64,000 nucleotides of DNA from Linnemannia schmuckeri (lineage: Eukaryota > Mortierellomycota > Mortierellomycetes > Mortierellales > Mortierellaceae). The position numbers and the translations under genes are program-made. The stretch covers positions 682,001-746,000 of the forward strand of contig JANATG010000001.1 of the NCBI GenBank assembly GCA_029449235.1, read 5' to 3'. This document shows positions 1 to 9,577 of this stretch, one piece after another (the first letter of the stretch is position 1; every line of letters starts with the position of its first letter). The notes under the pieces are model-generated. The model did no database searches, was not told the DNA's origin, and was given only the letters and a program-made list of their open reading frames with translations.

Positions 1-2705
1 ACTCGCTTGGACTTCAGCAGTTTCTCGACTTGGTCCTCGACTTCGACCATGAGGTCATCCATCTTTTGGAGGACCTTCTCGGCTGTGGGGAACTTGGCTG
101 CCTCGGCGGCCGCCTGCCCAGACCGCTTGAAGGACTGGAACTGCTCATCCAAGAGGACAATCATATCCTTTTGCTCCTTGCGTTCCTTCTTGTGTTGCTT
201 GCCCTTGGAGCACCGCTCAAAGAACCGGTTCTTCAATTGATGCGCGCCCTGGTGTGCTCTCGCCAAGATGTCCCAACTGTGCGTCGCCAAATAGTCCTGA
301 CGGCTGAAAAGCTGATCCACCCACGTCGATAACTTTACGAAAAGTCGTTTGGCCGAATGCAAGGTGTAGGAGAGCGCAGTATTGGTCATGTCGTGAACGT
401 CGCAGAGGACTGGCTGAAGAAATCCCCACTGCTGGCCCATCCACTTGACTGTATTGTTCGAAAGGTGCTTGACCATAGGAGCCGAGAGTCGTTGGAGTTG
501 ATCTTTCCACGTCTGGTTCGCATCATCATCCTCGTCGTCCTCAAAGTCGTCGAGCTTGTCGAGAGAAGTGTGTGTCGGATTTGATGTTGCCTTTGTGTTC
601 CTCCAGCCAAATTTGCAATTGCCACTGTGAACACCTACTCCTGAGCAATGTGACGATTTGGTGTCCTTCCCAGACTTGATGCGACCGGCGGGTGAGACGA
701 CGACTCTCTTGGGCCAGACAAGCTCTCGGGGCGTCAGAGGCACCTTTGTGCCATTCGCAAACCAGATATGCAAAAAGTGCTGCGTCTTGGTAGGGCAAAG
801 CCAGGAAGACAAAGGAACATCCGCAAAGGCACCTCGAGGATGGCGCTTGCGAAGAAGAGCGACATAAATCTTGAAGGTTCCATTGCCGAGATCTTGAACG
901 ATCGGGTCTCCTACATCAGGAGTGCTCTCGATAGGGGCTCCTCGAACCGACCATGCCTTATCATCACCCAGGATCCGGATATGGAAAGGATGCTGATGCT
1001 TGCCCTTGTACGGCGTTCCCTTAGCCGTCAGAAAGTCGACGTGAGCGACTCCCATGCGACCATTCTGGACATAGTCGATCTGTCGGATAATAGCATGTGA
1101 TGGCTGCGAGAAAGTACCAGAGCCCATGTTGGTGCCCACCAGAACTGCCAGCATGACTGTCAACGCCATAAAGAACACGCCCACGCCTGTTGTGAGGTGA
1201 TCCTGCAACTTTATACCCCAGACCAAATCCATGTATAGTCCCTGGTTCATAAACCCCTTGACGACATTCCACTTTTCGCAGATCGGGTCAAGCATGGACG
1301 CTTGGACAGGGGTACTTCCGTCGACGAGGTGCTGGATATGAATGCTGAGAAGGTCCTGCATGGTGAAGCAAGATTGCAAGATGACGTGGACTTGCTGGCT
1401 GAAGGTAGAGTCAGCCCGTCGTAGTATTGGTTGACGGAGGTGGGTAGCCAGTTGCTGACGGAGATTGATCGTGGCGAATGGGTCGAGGTATTCTTCCGTC
1501 GACACGAGGACAAGGATAGGGAGGAGAGCCTGGGCGAACTGAAGTAGGTTCTGAGCGTCGTGTCGAGTGGGTCCAGAGGCTGGCAGGACGTAGACACACA
1601 GATCAGTGCTCTCGTTTTCGTTTTGAGCACCCCCTGCAGCAGCAGAGTCCGCCAATTCGGTCACAAAGTGTGGCCTGGGAATGCCGGACGTGTGTTGATA
1701 TTTGTGCTGCAGAATAAAGTTGGTGGTAATCTTTTCTTGGATCCGGGTCGATGTGTCGTCTGTGAGTTCTCGTCCGGTGACCTTAATCCGAAAGATACGA
1801 TGATCTCCAGTAAATTCGGTGGACTCGAGGGTTGTAAGCCCAGGGATCGCTGCTTCTGTATGAGGTTGGTGAACACGAGTGCTTGCAGCGACGAGATGGG
1901 AAGCGAGAGCAGAAGCAGAAGCAGACGCAGATGACGGTGTTGGCAAAGACATTGCCTCTTTGCTTGCAGCCACATCGGTATGGAGTTGTACAGTTCTTGT
2001 GGTCGACTGGTGTCCCGCTGAGGAGTCCTGGAGGCTCGTACTGCGCGACTCTTGGCATGCTGCTGCAACATCGGGTGCAGCGTCAAGAGAAGTCGCGTTT
2101 TCGTTCACAATCTCCGGGATTGACTCTGGTCCATGCTGGTCCTGTTGATGCTGTTGAGAATCGGTCGAGTCTGAAGAGTCGGCGATATATGATACGTCAG
2201 CGATAGCGTCTCTTTCTTCGATAAGCATGAAATCATGTTCGTCTCCATCGCTCTTGTCGTCCTTGCTGTCCTGTGCTGGTTGGTTGTTCTTGTTGCTTCC
2301 GTCGATATCGGACGCGCTGTGACCGCTTTGAACTTGCTGCGTCGAGTCAGAGTCAGGGGTTGTCAAATCCTCTGCGAAGGCGAGTGAGTTAGATTGGTCG
2401 GGAAGAAGGTGAGGACCTTGATCGACCTGGAGTGAAGCTAGGGTAAGAAGAGCGGAATCTTCTGCTGCCACTGGTACCGCGCCTGTTACTGTTGACTCAT
2501 TGTCGTGTCTTGGCGAAGATGAAAAGGAGGACAAGGCAAGGTCAGAGTCATCGTCGTCATAGTGATGGTCGATGTCTGTTGTGTAAGAGGGCAGGTCAGA
2601 GTCGGAGGGGTAGTCGTGGAGGTCTTCGGACTCGTAGCTGACGAGGTCGTCGAGATCGGATGCCTCGTTGAAGGGCGAGCTGGGATCTGGCAACTCTTGG
2701 CGCAT
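1..2705 (-). CDS. Predicted single-pass membrane protein with filamin/Ig-like segment, 3' end outside window
   Basis: One minus-strand frame is open from an ATG at 2705 to the window edge, about 901 codons, with no intron needed. Residues 1-330 are acidic, Ser/Thr-rich and low in complexity. One hydrophobic segment rich in V, F, M, A and L lies at about residues 502-522 (near 1200-1140). It is followed by a beta-rich region, about 540-690, with a filamin-repeat-like pattern: a 'DLGNGTFKIYV' strand, then hydrophobic strands ending near 'FANGTKVPL'. A charged, probably coiled-coil region closes the visible part. I do not recognise a named family. The layout suggests a cytosolic acidic head, one membrane helix and an Ig-like domain. 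The filamin similarity is pattern-based and could be another beta-sandwich. The leader upstream of the ATG is a strong pyrimidine tract on the coding strand. Confidence 0.7.
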   Translation of the reverse strand, partial: MRQELPDPSSPFNEASDLDDLVSYESEDLHDYPSDSDLPSYTTDIDHHYDDDDSDLALSSFSSSPRHDNESTVTGAVPVAAEDSALLTLASLQVDQGPHLLPDQSNSLAFAEDLTTPDSDSTQQVQSGHSASDIDGSNKNNQPAQDSKDDKSDGDEHDFMLIEERDAIADVSYIADSSDSTDSQQHQQDQHGPESIPEIVNENATSLDAAPDVAAACQESRSTSLQDSSAGHQSTTRTVQLHTDVAASKEAMSLPTPSSASASASALASHLVAASTRVHQPHTEAAIPGLTTLESTEFTGDHRIFRIKVTGRELTDDTSTRIQEKITTNFILQHKYQHTSGIPRPHFVTELADSAAAGGAQNENESTDLCVYVLPASGPTRHDAQNLLQFAQALLPILVLVSTEEYLDPFATINLRQQLATHLRQPILRRADSTFSQQVHVILQSCFTMQDLLSIHIQHLVDGSTPVQASMLDPICEKWNVVKGFMNQGLYMDLVWGIKLQDHLTTGVGVFFMALTVMLAVLVGTNMGSGTFSQPSHAIIRQIDYVQNGRMGVAHVDFLTAKGTPYKGKHQHPFHIRILGDDKAWSVRGAPIESTPDVGDPIVQDLGNGTFKIYVALLRKRHPRGAFADVPLSSWLCPTKTQHFLHIWFANGTKVPLTPRELVWPKRVVVSPAGRIKSGKDTKSSHCSGVGVHSGNCKFGWRNTKATSNPTHTSLDKLDDFEDDEDDDANQTWKDQLQRLSAPMVKHLSNNTVKWMGQQWGFLQPVLCDVHDMTNTALSYTLHSAKRLFVKLSTWVDQLFSRQDYLATHSWDILARAHQGAHQLKNRFFERCSKGKQHKKERKEQKDMIVLLDEQFQSFKRSGQAAAEAAKFPTAEKVLQKMDDLMVEVEDQVEKLLKSKR

Positions 2706-4013
2706 GGTGACAGGTGGGTGCTTTACTTGTTTGTTTTTGGGCGCAGTCCCGTTGCACGAAAAGGGAGCGATGGTTGCTGCCGAGAGAAGGGCTGAAGGTG
2801 TGCTAGGTGTAAAACAGTGGGTAGGGATGCGAAAGTATATTGTAGCAGAAGGAGATGAAAGAAGGGAAGAAAGAAGAAAGAAGAAAGAGGAAAGAAGAAG
2901 AAAGAAGAAGAAAGAAGAAAGAAGGAAGAAGAAAGAAACAAGAAGGAAAAGAAGGGAAGAAACGAAAAGAAGAGACAGGAAAAAAAAAGAAAATGTGGTT
3001 GTGATGGAAAATTTTCGAAAGATGGTAAGTCCTCCACTTCAAGATAAAAAAGGTGATTTCGCAATGCAACACACTACGTGGAACATGGACACGCACTTGT
3101 TTGTGTGTGTGTGTGTGCGTGTTTTCCGTTTGTGTGAAGGAAGCGTTGTACTGTTGACATCTTCTCAGTAATGGGGTATGGAGGAGAGAAGAAAGGACAA
3201 GGGGGACAAAGGGACGAAAGGACCAAGGGAGTAGGGGAGAGAGACATAAGCGACAAACCATCGATATATGTCTATATTATTCACATCGCTCTGTCATCGT
3301 ACAGTACGTACATTATGCACCTTGAGTTTTTCATGAATAATTTCTCACTTGCAGGCTCGTGTCGAATGGTCCTCTTTTTCTTCTCTCACAACCCCTTGAA
3401 TTCCTCGGTCTTCTCTGTGTTCCCTCTTCGTTTCCTCTTGATCCACATTCAAGAAGAGAAGAGGAAGAAAGTGCGATGCGAGGATCTAGGGAAGACTATC
3501 CTGCCATGATCAAAAGTAAGTTAACTAGAGAGGGTGGCTGTACATGTTCTACTTGCTACTCGCTAGTCATTCATTTTCACTCAGCCCAGTGCCGCCACTT
3601 TCAAACATGACCTCTTTTTTTTTCCTGCTCCTTTGCTGCTGTTGCTGTTTGTCCTCTAAGTGTTGGAAAGAGCAACTTTTTTTTTTATTTTACTACACTT
3701 CGCACGCTCTCTCTGCCTCTCTCTCCTTTTCCCTTTTTACCTTCGTCGTCCTTTCCATTCCCCTTCTGCCTCCTCACCATCGACGCTACTTCCTCCGTCC
3801 TCCTTCCTCTCTTATTCACTTATTCCTTCACACCTTCTATCCCCTCTCCTCTAGCCTCTAGTTGACGACCCCCTCCCACACAAATACCCCTACACTACTC
3901 TCAACAACACTCTCACGCCAAATAACCAATTGCCCTTACTTAGCACCTCCTAACCCCTACCACCACTCCTACCACCTCCCTCACTTTCGCTATCGAAAAC
4001 ACTACTGAAAGAA
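2706..4013. other. Divergent intergenic region with polypurine/CT-rich tracts
   Basis: This lies between the minus-strand gene ending at 2705 and the plus-strand Opy2-like gene. Bases 2850-2990 are almost pure A/G on the plus strand, so CT-rich ahead of the minus gene. Bases 3600-3850 are CT-rich ahead of the plus gene, then C/A-rich up to the ATG. The open frames here are low-complexity and I judge them non-coding. A short (GT)n run is at 3102-3117. It is probably a bidirectional promoter, by inference from position only. Confidence 0.6.
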
Positions 4014-6524
4014 ATGTCACAACCCGTCGCAGGACCGCCACCCGCCTGCACCAAACCAACATGCGACCCCAACCTAATGATCTGTTCTACATGCCCGACT
4101 GGCTTCAACTGCCGCGCCGACGTTATCAGTAGCATCTGCCAGTGCCCCTCGGCAAGCTGCGTCAAGATCAATTTTGACATTGGTGCAGGCAACGGAGACG
4201 ACGACAATGACGACTCTAAACCTTCGCTCATCGGACCCATCATCGGTGCCATCGCTGGACTTGCAGCCATTGCCTGTATTGCCTTTTTTGTCATCAGGAA
4301 ACGGAAGCAGAAGCGAAGACGGTCTTCGGTTCTGATGCTCGGTCAAGATGATTCGAACGATTCATTTTCCAAGCGCTGGAACCCTGTAAGGACACACCAC
4401 CATTTTCATTCTATTTCTTTTTTTTTATTCGTCAGGGAAAGCCATACAGGATTTTGAGCAGGAAGGTTCAGGGCACCTTGTTCAACAGACGGTCAGGGCA
4501 CTGGACGACTTCAGACAACAGATAACGACAACCACAAACACAGCCAGACAGACACTGCCAGAGAGAAACACACACAGAGAAAAGGAGTGAGGGAGGAGGT
4601 GCATCTCCGCATGGTCCTTTCAAAGTGGAAATTGGCGCTAAAAATATTTGTGGGCGTTACATACTTGACCAACCACAGGGCTAGGCTGGAGAGCAAGGGC
4701 AATCGACGAACATAACACATACAAACAAACAAAGCAAACAACAAGCAATTCCTAAAGCAACAACATAACAGGACGAGACAACAACAGACAACGAAAAGGC
4801 AGATACATTGCATATCAGAAACGGATAACGATGAACTATTTTTGACAAACGAAGAAGAATCAACAACTTCAAAGGAAATACCCAGAGTTGTCTCTCCTCT
4901 CCCCGACATCGACATCGACAGACTTGGACCCTTTTTTTTTGTTTTTGTCAGCATAAACCCGACTCGACTGTTTTCAGCTGGCGAGTCGGCGAAGCAAAAA
5001 AAAATTACCCAAGATGAGCAAAGGAGACAGAAAGACATAAGGATGCGAATGCCATTATCCATTGGAGCAGAGAAAGGGGGGAAAAGGGCTCATAGTTGCC
5101 CTTTGTATTTTTGGATATTTTGGATTATATGTGTCCATGTCCACATCCTCTCTCTCTCTTTCCCTCTCTCTGGTTCCCGAACCGGGAGGGTTTCAGAGTC
5201 ATTTCGATCAGAGTTCAAAGTGGCCCTCCAATGGCACTTCTTCCTAACTGGCTCAATAACTGACCCTTAACCATATTTTTTTGGTCGCTCTGCGATTCAA
5301 TTGTGTCTCTAGTCGACGGGAAGCGAGTTTGCAGGACACAAGGACGTTATCAGGATCGCATACATCCCTAGCATGATTGGGGACAGTCCTGCCAGTCGAC
5401 CCGAATCAACGGCAACGGCACTCACAAGTAAGACTTGATTTGGAAAGAAGCCTATGTTGTCATATCGGGGATGTCAATGACTGAAAAGAAACTCGTTGCT
5501 GACTAGTTTCCTCCTTTAATATTCTTTGCTCTCAGCACCACAACCTCAGTTCGCTTCACTACGAGGCGAAGATCGCAATAAACACGACTCGATGGGATCA
5601 GTGGGGTCACACATGTCGGCGGTACTGGATGAAGCGGTGGTCATGGCAGTGACGACCAAGGCGACTCCTCAGGTCATGAATTTCAACACCATCAAGGCAA
5701 CCCAGTCGGACCTCATTCAACGCTCCAACACTCTTCACAGTACCAACTCGATCAAGCGATCAACATCTCAACGGCGCATTGCAGACGCAAAGAACACTGC
5801 AAATACCACTGCGACAGGAGGACACAGAACTCCATCGCCTCTCGCAGGCGGGGGAAGCAGCGGTAGTACTCATGTACTTAGCGACTCTGATGACAACGAT
5901 AGCGATCCCGAGAGCAGTACCGGCACATCAGTCGCACAGACGGCACATATGAGGCGGCGGTCAGCAGGAAAACAGAATCTTATGGATAGCGCCCACAACC
6001 CATTCATGAGTCCTACTGAACTGCTGGCTACAGGATCTGCACTACCTTCACCGTCAGGATCGTCCGTGTCGGGACATAACGGCGATACACTTGTCTCCCG
6101 CCAGGGATCATCGACTTACCGCAACTCGAACCCCTTCATGTCACAATCCGAGTCTGCGACCCTCATCCCCGGCCTCAGCAGCCCCAACACTAACACATCC
6201 TCTACCAACAACCGTTTCTCGACACTCTCCAGTTCAACCTCAGCCCCTTCGCCGGCCTTGTCGCCATCGTCGACATTTGCTTCGATACCCATTCGACTCG
6301 GAGGAGACATAGTGGACGATAGTAACGACCCCCTTTCACCATTCGCAGACCTTGCGGGTGGAAGTAATCTAAGACCGTGGATGTCGTCCGGCTCACCGGC
6401 GTTGCGTGACTCGACCTTTTCGACCATGTCGGATGCTCGGTCATCTACACGGGGCGATGGCGAGGAGATTATGATCTTTTGGGGTGGACAGCATGATCGA
6501 GACTCCAAGGCCTCGAATATGTGA
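4014..6524 (+). CDS. OPY2: Opy2-like membrane anchor of the HOG/filamentation MAPK pathway
   Basis: Exon 1 is 4014-4385 and starts with a short Cys-rich extracellular module (C-x4-C, C-x2-C, C-x8-C-x-C pattern, residues about 12-49) like the Opy2 N-terminal domain. A membrane helix follows at about 70-94, then a basic stop-transfer run. Exon 5313-5427 carries 'DVIRIAYIPS', matching the conserved cytosolic Opy2 motif. The last exon, 5536-6524, is a Ser/Thr/Pro-rich tail. Junction phases agree: phase 0 from 4385 to 5313 and phase 1 from 5427 to 5536. There is no cleavable signal peptide, as in Opy2. In yeast Opy2 recruits Ste50 to the plasma membrane. The first intron would be 927 nt; an alternative acceptor at 4434-4435 could add a small exon before a weaker donor, so this part is uncertain. 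Confidence 0.75.
4386..5312 (+). other. Long candidate intron of the Opy2-like gene
   Basis: It starts GTAAGG and ends with TCTCTAG, and joins exons in phase 0. A second possible acceptor (T-rich tract, then GTCAG) lies at 4434-4435 and would open an exon that meets TAA about 87 nt later unless spliced again. At 927 nt it is far longer than the other introns in this window, which are mostly 50-240 nt. The interior has no convincing coding sequence. Confidence 0.55.
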
Positions 6525-6779
6525 GAATAAATGATCTCTTTCTTGGCTATGGTTACCTTTGGTCTTAAGCGGTTCGTTTGTATGGCGGTGTAACTTCGGG
6601 AGGTATGCGGGTTGGCATGTGGAACACCGAGGGTTCTGATTTGAGGGGTAAAGCTGTAGGCTTTGGTGGCGTTTGCGTGAGCTTCACTATAAACCTTTTA
6701 TTGGGCACTGCTGTTGCTGCTGCTACTCTGCCGCTGACTGTCTACTGAATCTTTCTACGATGCTGGCGATGCATTGCTG
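6525..6779. other. 3' flank of the Opy2-like gene
   Basis: No gene is visible. The stretch is T/G-rich with a short GCT-rich end that leads into the triplet repeat that follows. Confidence 0.5.
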
Positions 6780-6793
6780 AGGGTGTCTTGGCG

Positions 6794-6824
6794 ATGCTGC
6801 CGCTATTGCTATTGCTATTGCTGT

Positions 6825-6862
<38 letters not shown>

Positions 6863-6866
6863 ATGT
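6794..6866. repeat. Imperfect GCT/GTT triplet repeat
   Basis: Imperfect (GCT/GTT/ATT)n on the plus strand. On the minus strand it reads as CAG/CAA, encoding a glutamine run in the doubtful coding region. Confidence 0.85.
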
Positions 6867-7216
6867 CCATCTCCGATGGTAGTCCGACGCGCATACCCAT
6901 TCGGGATCTGATGGTGTCCATTCTGAGTCTGATCTGGAGAAGGCTCGTCAAGAATACACAAAACCCATCTTCTCAACCTTTCCGGCTCCACCTCCTTGTC
7001 TGTGAGTATACTAAAATCCTCGGTTAGGTTGTCTGAGTTCAACATACTCACATCGCCGTCATTGTCTTCAGAAGCCCCCTCAGCTCCTTCTTGTCTTTGT
7101 AGTTGTCTATTCTCGTTCTTACTAGGTGTAATGTGCGTATAGAATTCTCCGGCAACTGCGGCGCAATCCTCGCAAACAACTACTCATTCTCAATATTCTC
7201 GAACGTTGGTACTCCT

Positions 7217-7293
7217 CATCCTCCCCCTCCTCCTCCTCCTCCTCCTCCTCCTCCTCCTCCTCCTCCTCCTCCTCCTCCTCCTCCTCCTCCTCC
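7217..7293. repeat. (CCT)n microsatellite, about 25 units
   Basis: A nearly perfect CCT run. Depending on frame and strand it reads as poly-Pro, Leu, Ser, Glu, Gly or Arg, which explains several long but meaningless frames here. Confidence 0.95.
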
Positions 7294-7545
7294 TTGTAGG
7301 TGGCTGCTGCTACTGCTGGTGTGCACGAGTATTAGCTGGAGGTTGAATGTGGTCGTCAGGATTGTTAAGGATGTCGTGCAACAGCCATGTCGCCTCCTCG
7401 TCCTCCGACGACTCTGACTCGCCTTCCTCCTCTTCTTCATCCTCTTCTTCTTTCACCTCTGACTCTGATTCTTCCTCTCCCTCGTCCGGTTTATTATCCT
7501 CCCTGTACGTCTCATCGTCTCTGTTTTAGTAGTTTGACAGCAAAA

Positions 7546-7793
7546 CAAAACGTTAGCTGGTTTATCATCCTATAGTAAATCCACTGTCCCTTGAAAGCGC
7601 CCATATTCTCTCCGTGCTTGAAAAACAAGAGGGTGTATCTCGGTCAGTGATATTTTGACGCTTTGAAGGTAAAGGAGAATGTTTATGTATGTATGTGTCG
7701 GTGTGGGTTGACATGAAGAAAAGTAAATGACACGGTTCACCCTGCTGTCAACATTATGCGCGTAGAGATGATTGTTAGATGATAAAAATTCTG

Positions 7794-7829
<36 letters not shown>

Positions 7830-8291
7830 CGCACGCGAATTCATTATCAAGAGGGGGTGAATTGCCAGGATCAAATTTCATTTTTTTTAAACCATTTACA
7901 CCCGGAGTAAGCGACCACGTAAAACTAGTTGAGAAGCATGGTTGATACATAAATGTTAGAGACAAAGAGAAGCCTATTCCTATCCACCGGGGAAAAGAAC
8001 AAGCTGTTTTCTTTATGGCAATAATAATTAGTGGGGGACAATGAAATAAATAAAGTGAAGGATGCAAATGGTGCAGCAAGATACTGCAAATGAAGTGAAA
8101 GAATGTGAATGGAGTGGGGGATAATCTAATCTACAAACAAAAAATGAGGGAATGGGTGAAAAAATGGATGAAACAGTGAAGTGGATGCTATGGACAGAAA
8201 AACGAATATGTAACAAAAGGAGACGAAGGAAAAAAGAGGCTTAAATGGAGGGATTCATCGAAAAAATAAACTTCGCATCTATCTCCCTGAT
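7546..8291. other. AT-rich spacer with a 34-bp A tract
   Basis: No gene is visible. A homopolymer A tract occupies 7794-7827. The rest is AT-rich and includes the 3' flank of the minus-strand double-psi barrel gene. Confidence 0.6.
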
Positions 8292-9577
8292 TTAAATGAA
8301 TTGCCAGGTGAGCTTGAGGACACCGACACCGAGGCCGGCAAACTTCTTGAAGGCGCCTTGGGAGAGATCGAGGTCTCCAAAGTTGCAGTACTTGCTGGGG
8401 CACATGTCGACGACGGTAACGACGACTTGGGTGTTGGAGCCCTTCTCCGTCACCAGGATCTTCTTGCCGCAAATGTTCTTGCCCTTGCCCATTTGAGCTA
8501 TTTTCGATGGTACATGGTAATAGATCAAGAAGAGGCGGATGGGTTAATTATCGATTCGTAATTCAGATTTTCTTTTGTTTGTTTTGTTTGTGTGACAGAC
8601 CAAAACCGTTAAATGAAAGAGAAGCATATCAGTTGCGAACAATAGCCCAAACAATATTTACCTTCATTGACAGCGACAATCATGTCAGACTGAGAGTAGT
8701 TGTGCTCGCACTGGCCGTGGGTGTCAGAGTACCAGGTAGCGCGGCCAGTGTACCAGGTGCCACCACCGCTGCCAGGGTTCGAGGTAGGCTTGGGAGTAGG
8801 CTTGGAAGTCGTCGTGGTAGTGGTCTTTGTGGTAGTAGTAGTAGTGGGAACAACAGCAGGAGTAGTCTTGGTGGGCTTGGGGTTGGTAACTGAGGACGAG
8901 GGGGCAGGATCGGGCTTAGGAGGCTTGGACAGGTTCCAGACAATGTTAAGCAAGTTCTTGGGCGAGATCGGGTTGGTGGTAGGATCAAGAGGGTTCGAAG
9001 GGTCAGTCAGGTTACCGATGGTGAGTTCCGAATCGTCATCAAAGACCATCAACTCAAAGGGTGTCTCGTAGGAGAGACCCTGGAGGGCCTCACGGTTGAG
9101 GGCGACCGAGCCGTATTCGCAGTCATCGCAGACACCAACAATCTTGGCATAGACAGACTCGTCAGTGTTGACGCGGTTAAAGACCTGGATCCACTGGCCA
9201 CAAGTTGAGTTGGTCGAGGAGATGTTGCCAAATTGGAGAGGGTTGATCAAGGCGACGTTATCGGTCCGGTAGAAGGTCTTGTTGTCGCATCCGGTGAAGG
9301 TGTTTGCTGTGGAGTCGTAGTAGACAAGAGACGGCGAAGTAGAGGTGGTTGTAGAGTTGGCTTTGGGGGTGGTTGGTGATGCGACAGGGGAGGCAGGGGT
9401 GGTGTCAGTGGTGAGATTGAAGAAGGAAGCAGTGCCGGTGTATTGTGTGTCCCAGACAGCGGCGGCAGAGCCGTTGGTTGGGGGTGAGCTGTTGGGTCCG
9501 GAGAATGCGCTGAAGAGAGCGCTAGTGATGATGGACAAGGGCCCTGCTGCTGCTGCAAGTCTTGGAATGGGAGCCAT
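8292..9577 (-). CDS. Secreted protein with two double-psi beta-barrel (expansin/RlpA-like) domains
   Basis: Exon 1 is 9577-8662 and exon 2 is 8497-8292. Donor GTAAAT and acceptor AAAATAG join in phase 1 to give 373 residues. The N-terminus (basic, then Ala/Leu/Phe-rich) resembles a secretion signal. Residues about 45-200 form one DPBB-like unit ('YTGTASFF', 'GVCDDCEYGSVALN'). A Thr/Ser/Pro linker covers about 225-275. The C-terminal unit is canonical ('YTGRATWYSD', 'CGKKI', 'VVDMCP..YCNFGDLDLS', ending 'LTWQFI'). Such domains occur in expansins, loosenins and RlpA and bind or loosen wall polysaccharides. This protein has no glycosidase domain. The intron splits the second barrel just before its conserved Cys-Gly-Lys. 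Function is inferred from fold similarity only. Confidence 0.85.

Larger units (their letters stand above)
6780..7545 (-). other. Possible coding remnant, acidic and polyQ-rich (doubtful gene)
   Basis: On the minus strand, 7520-7320 reads about 60 codons of acidic residues ending in a non-repetitive 'ATWLLHDILNNPDDH' segment. Just upstream is a good acceptor (CTACTAAAACAG near 7530). A second stretch, about 7080-6815, reads non-repetitive sequence ('LTDKEVEPERLRRW') before a polyglutamine run. Between them is a GAG triplet run and several stops, and I could not join the pieces with good splice sites. It may be an intron-rich acidic protein, a pseudogene, or chance opening caused by triplet repeats. 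Confidence 0.3.

Noticed and set aside
2668..3171. 167-codon Lys/Arg/Glu-rich plus frame
   Set aside because: It comes from a polypurine tract upstream of the minus-strand gene and overlaps that gene's start.
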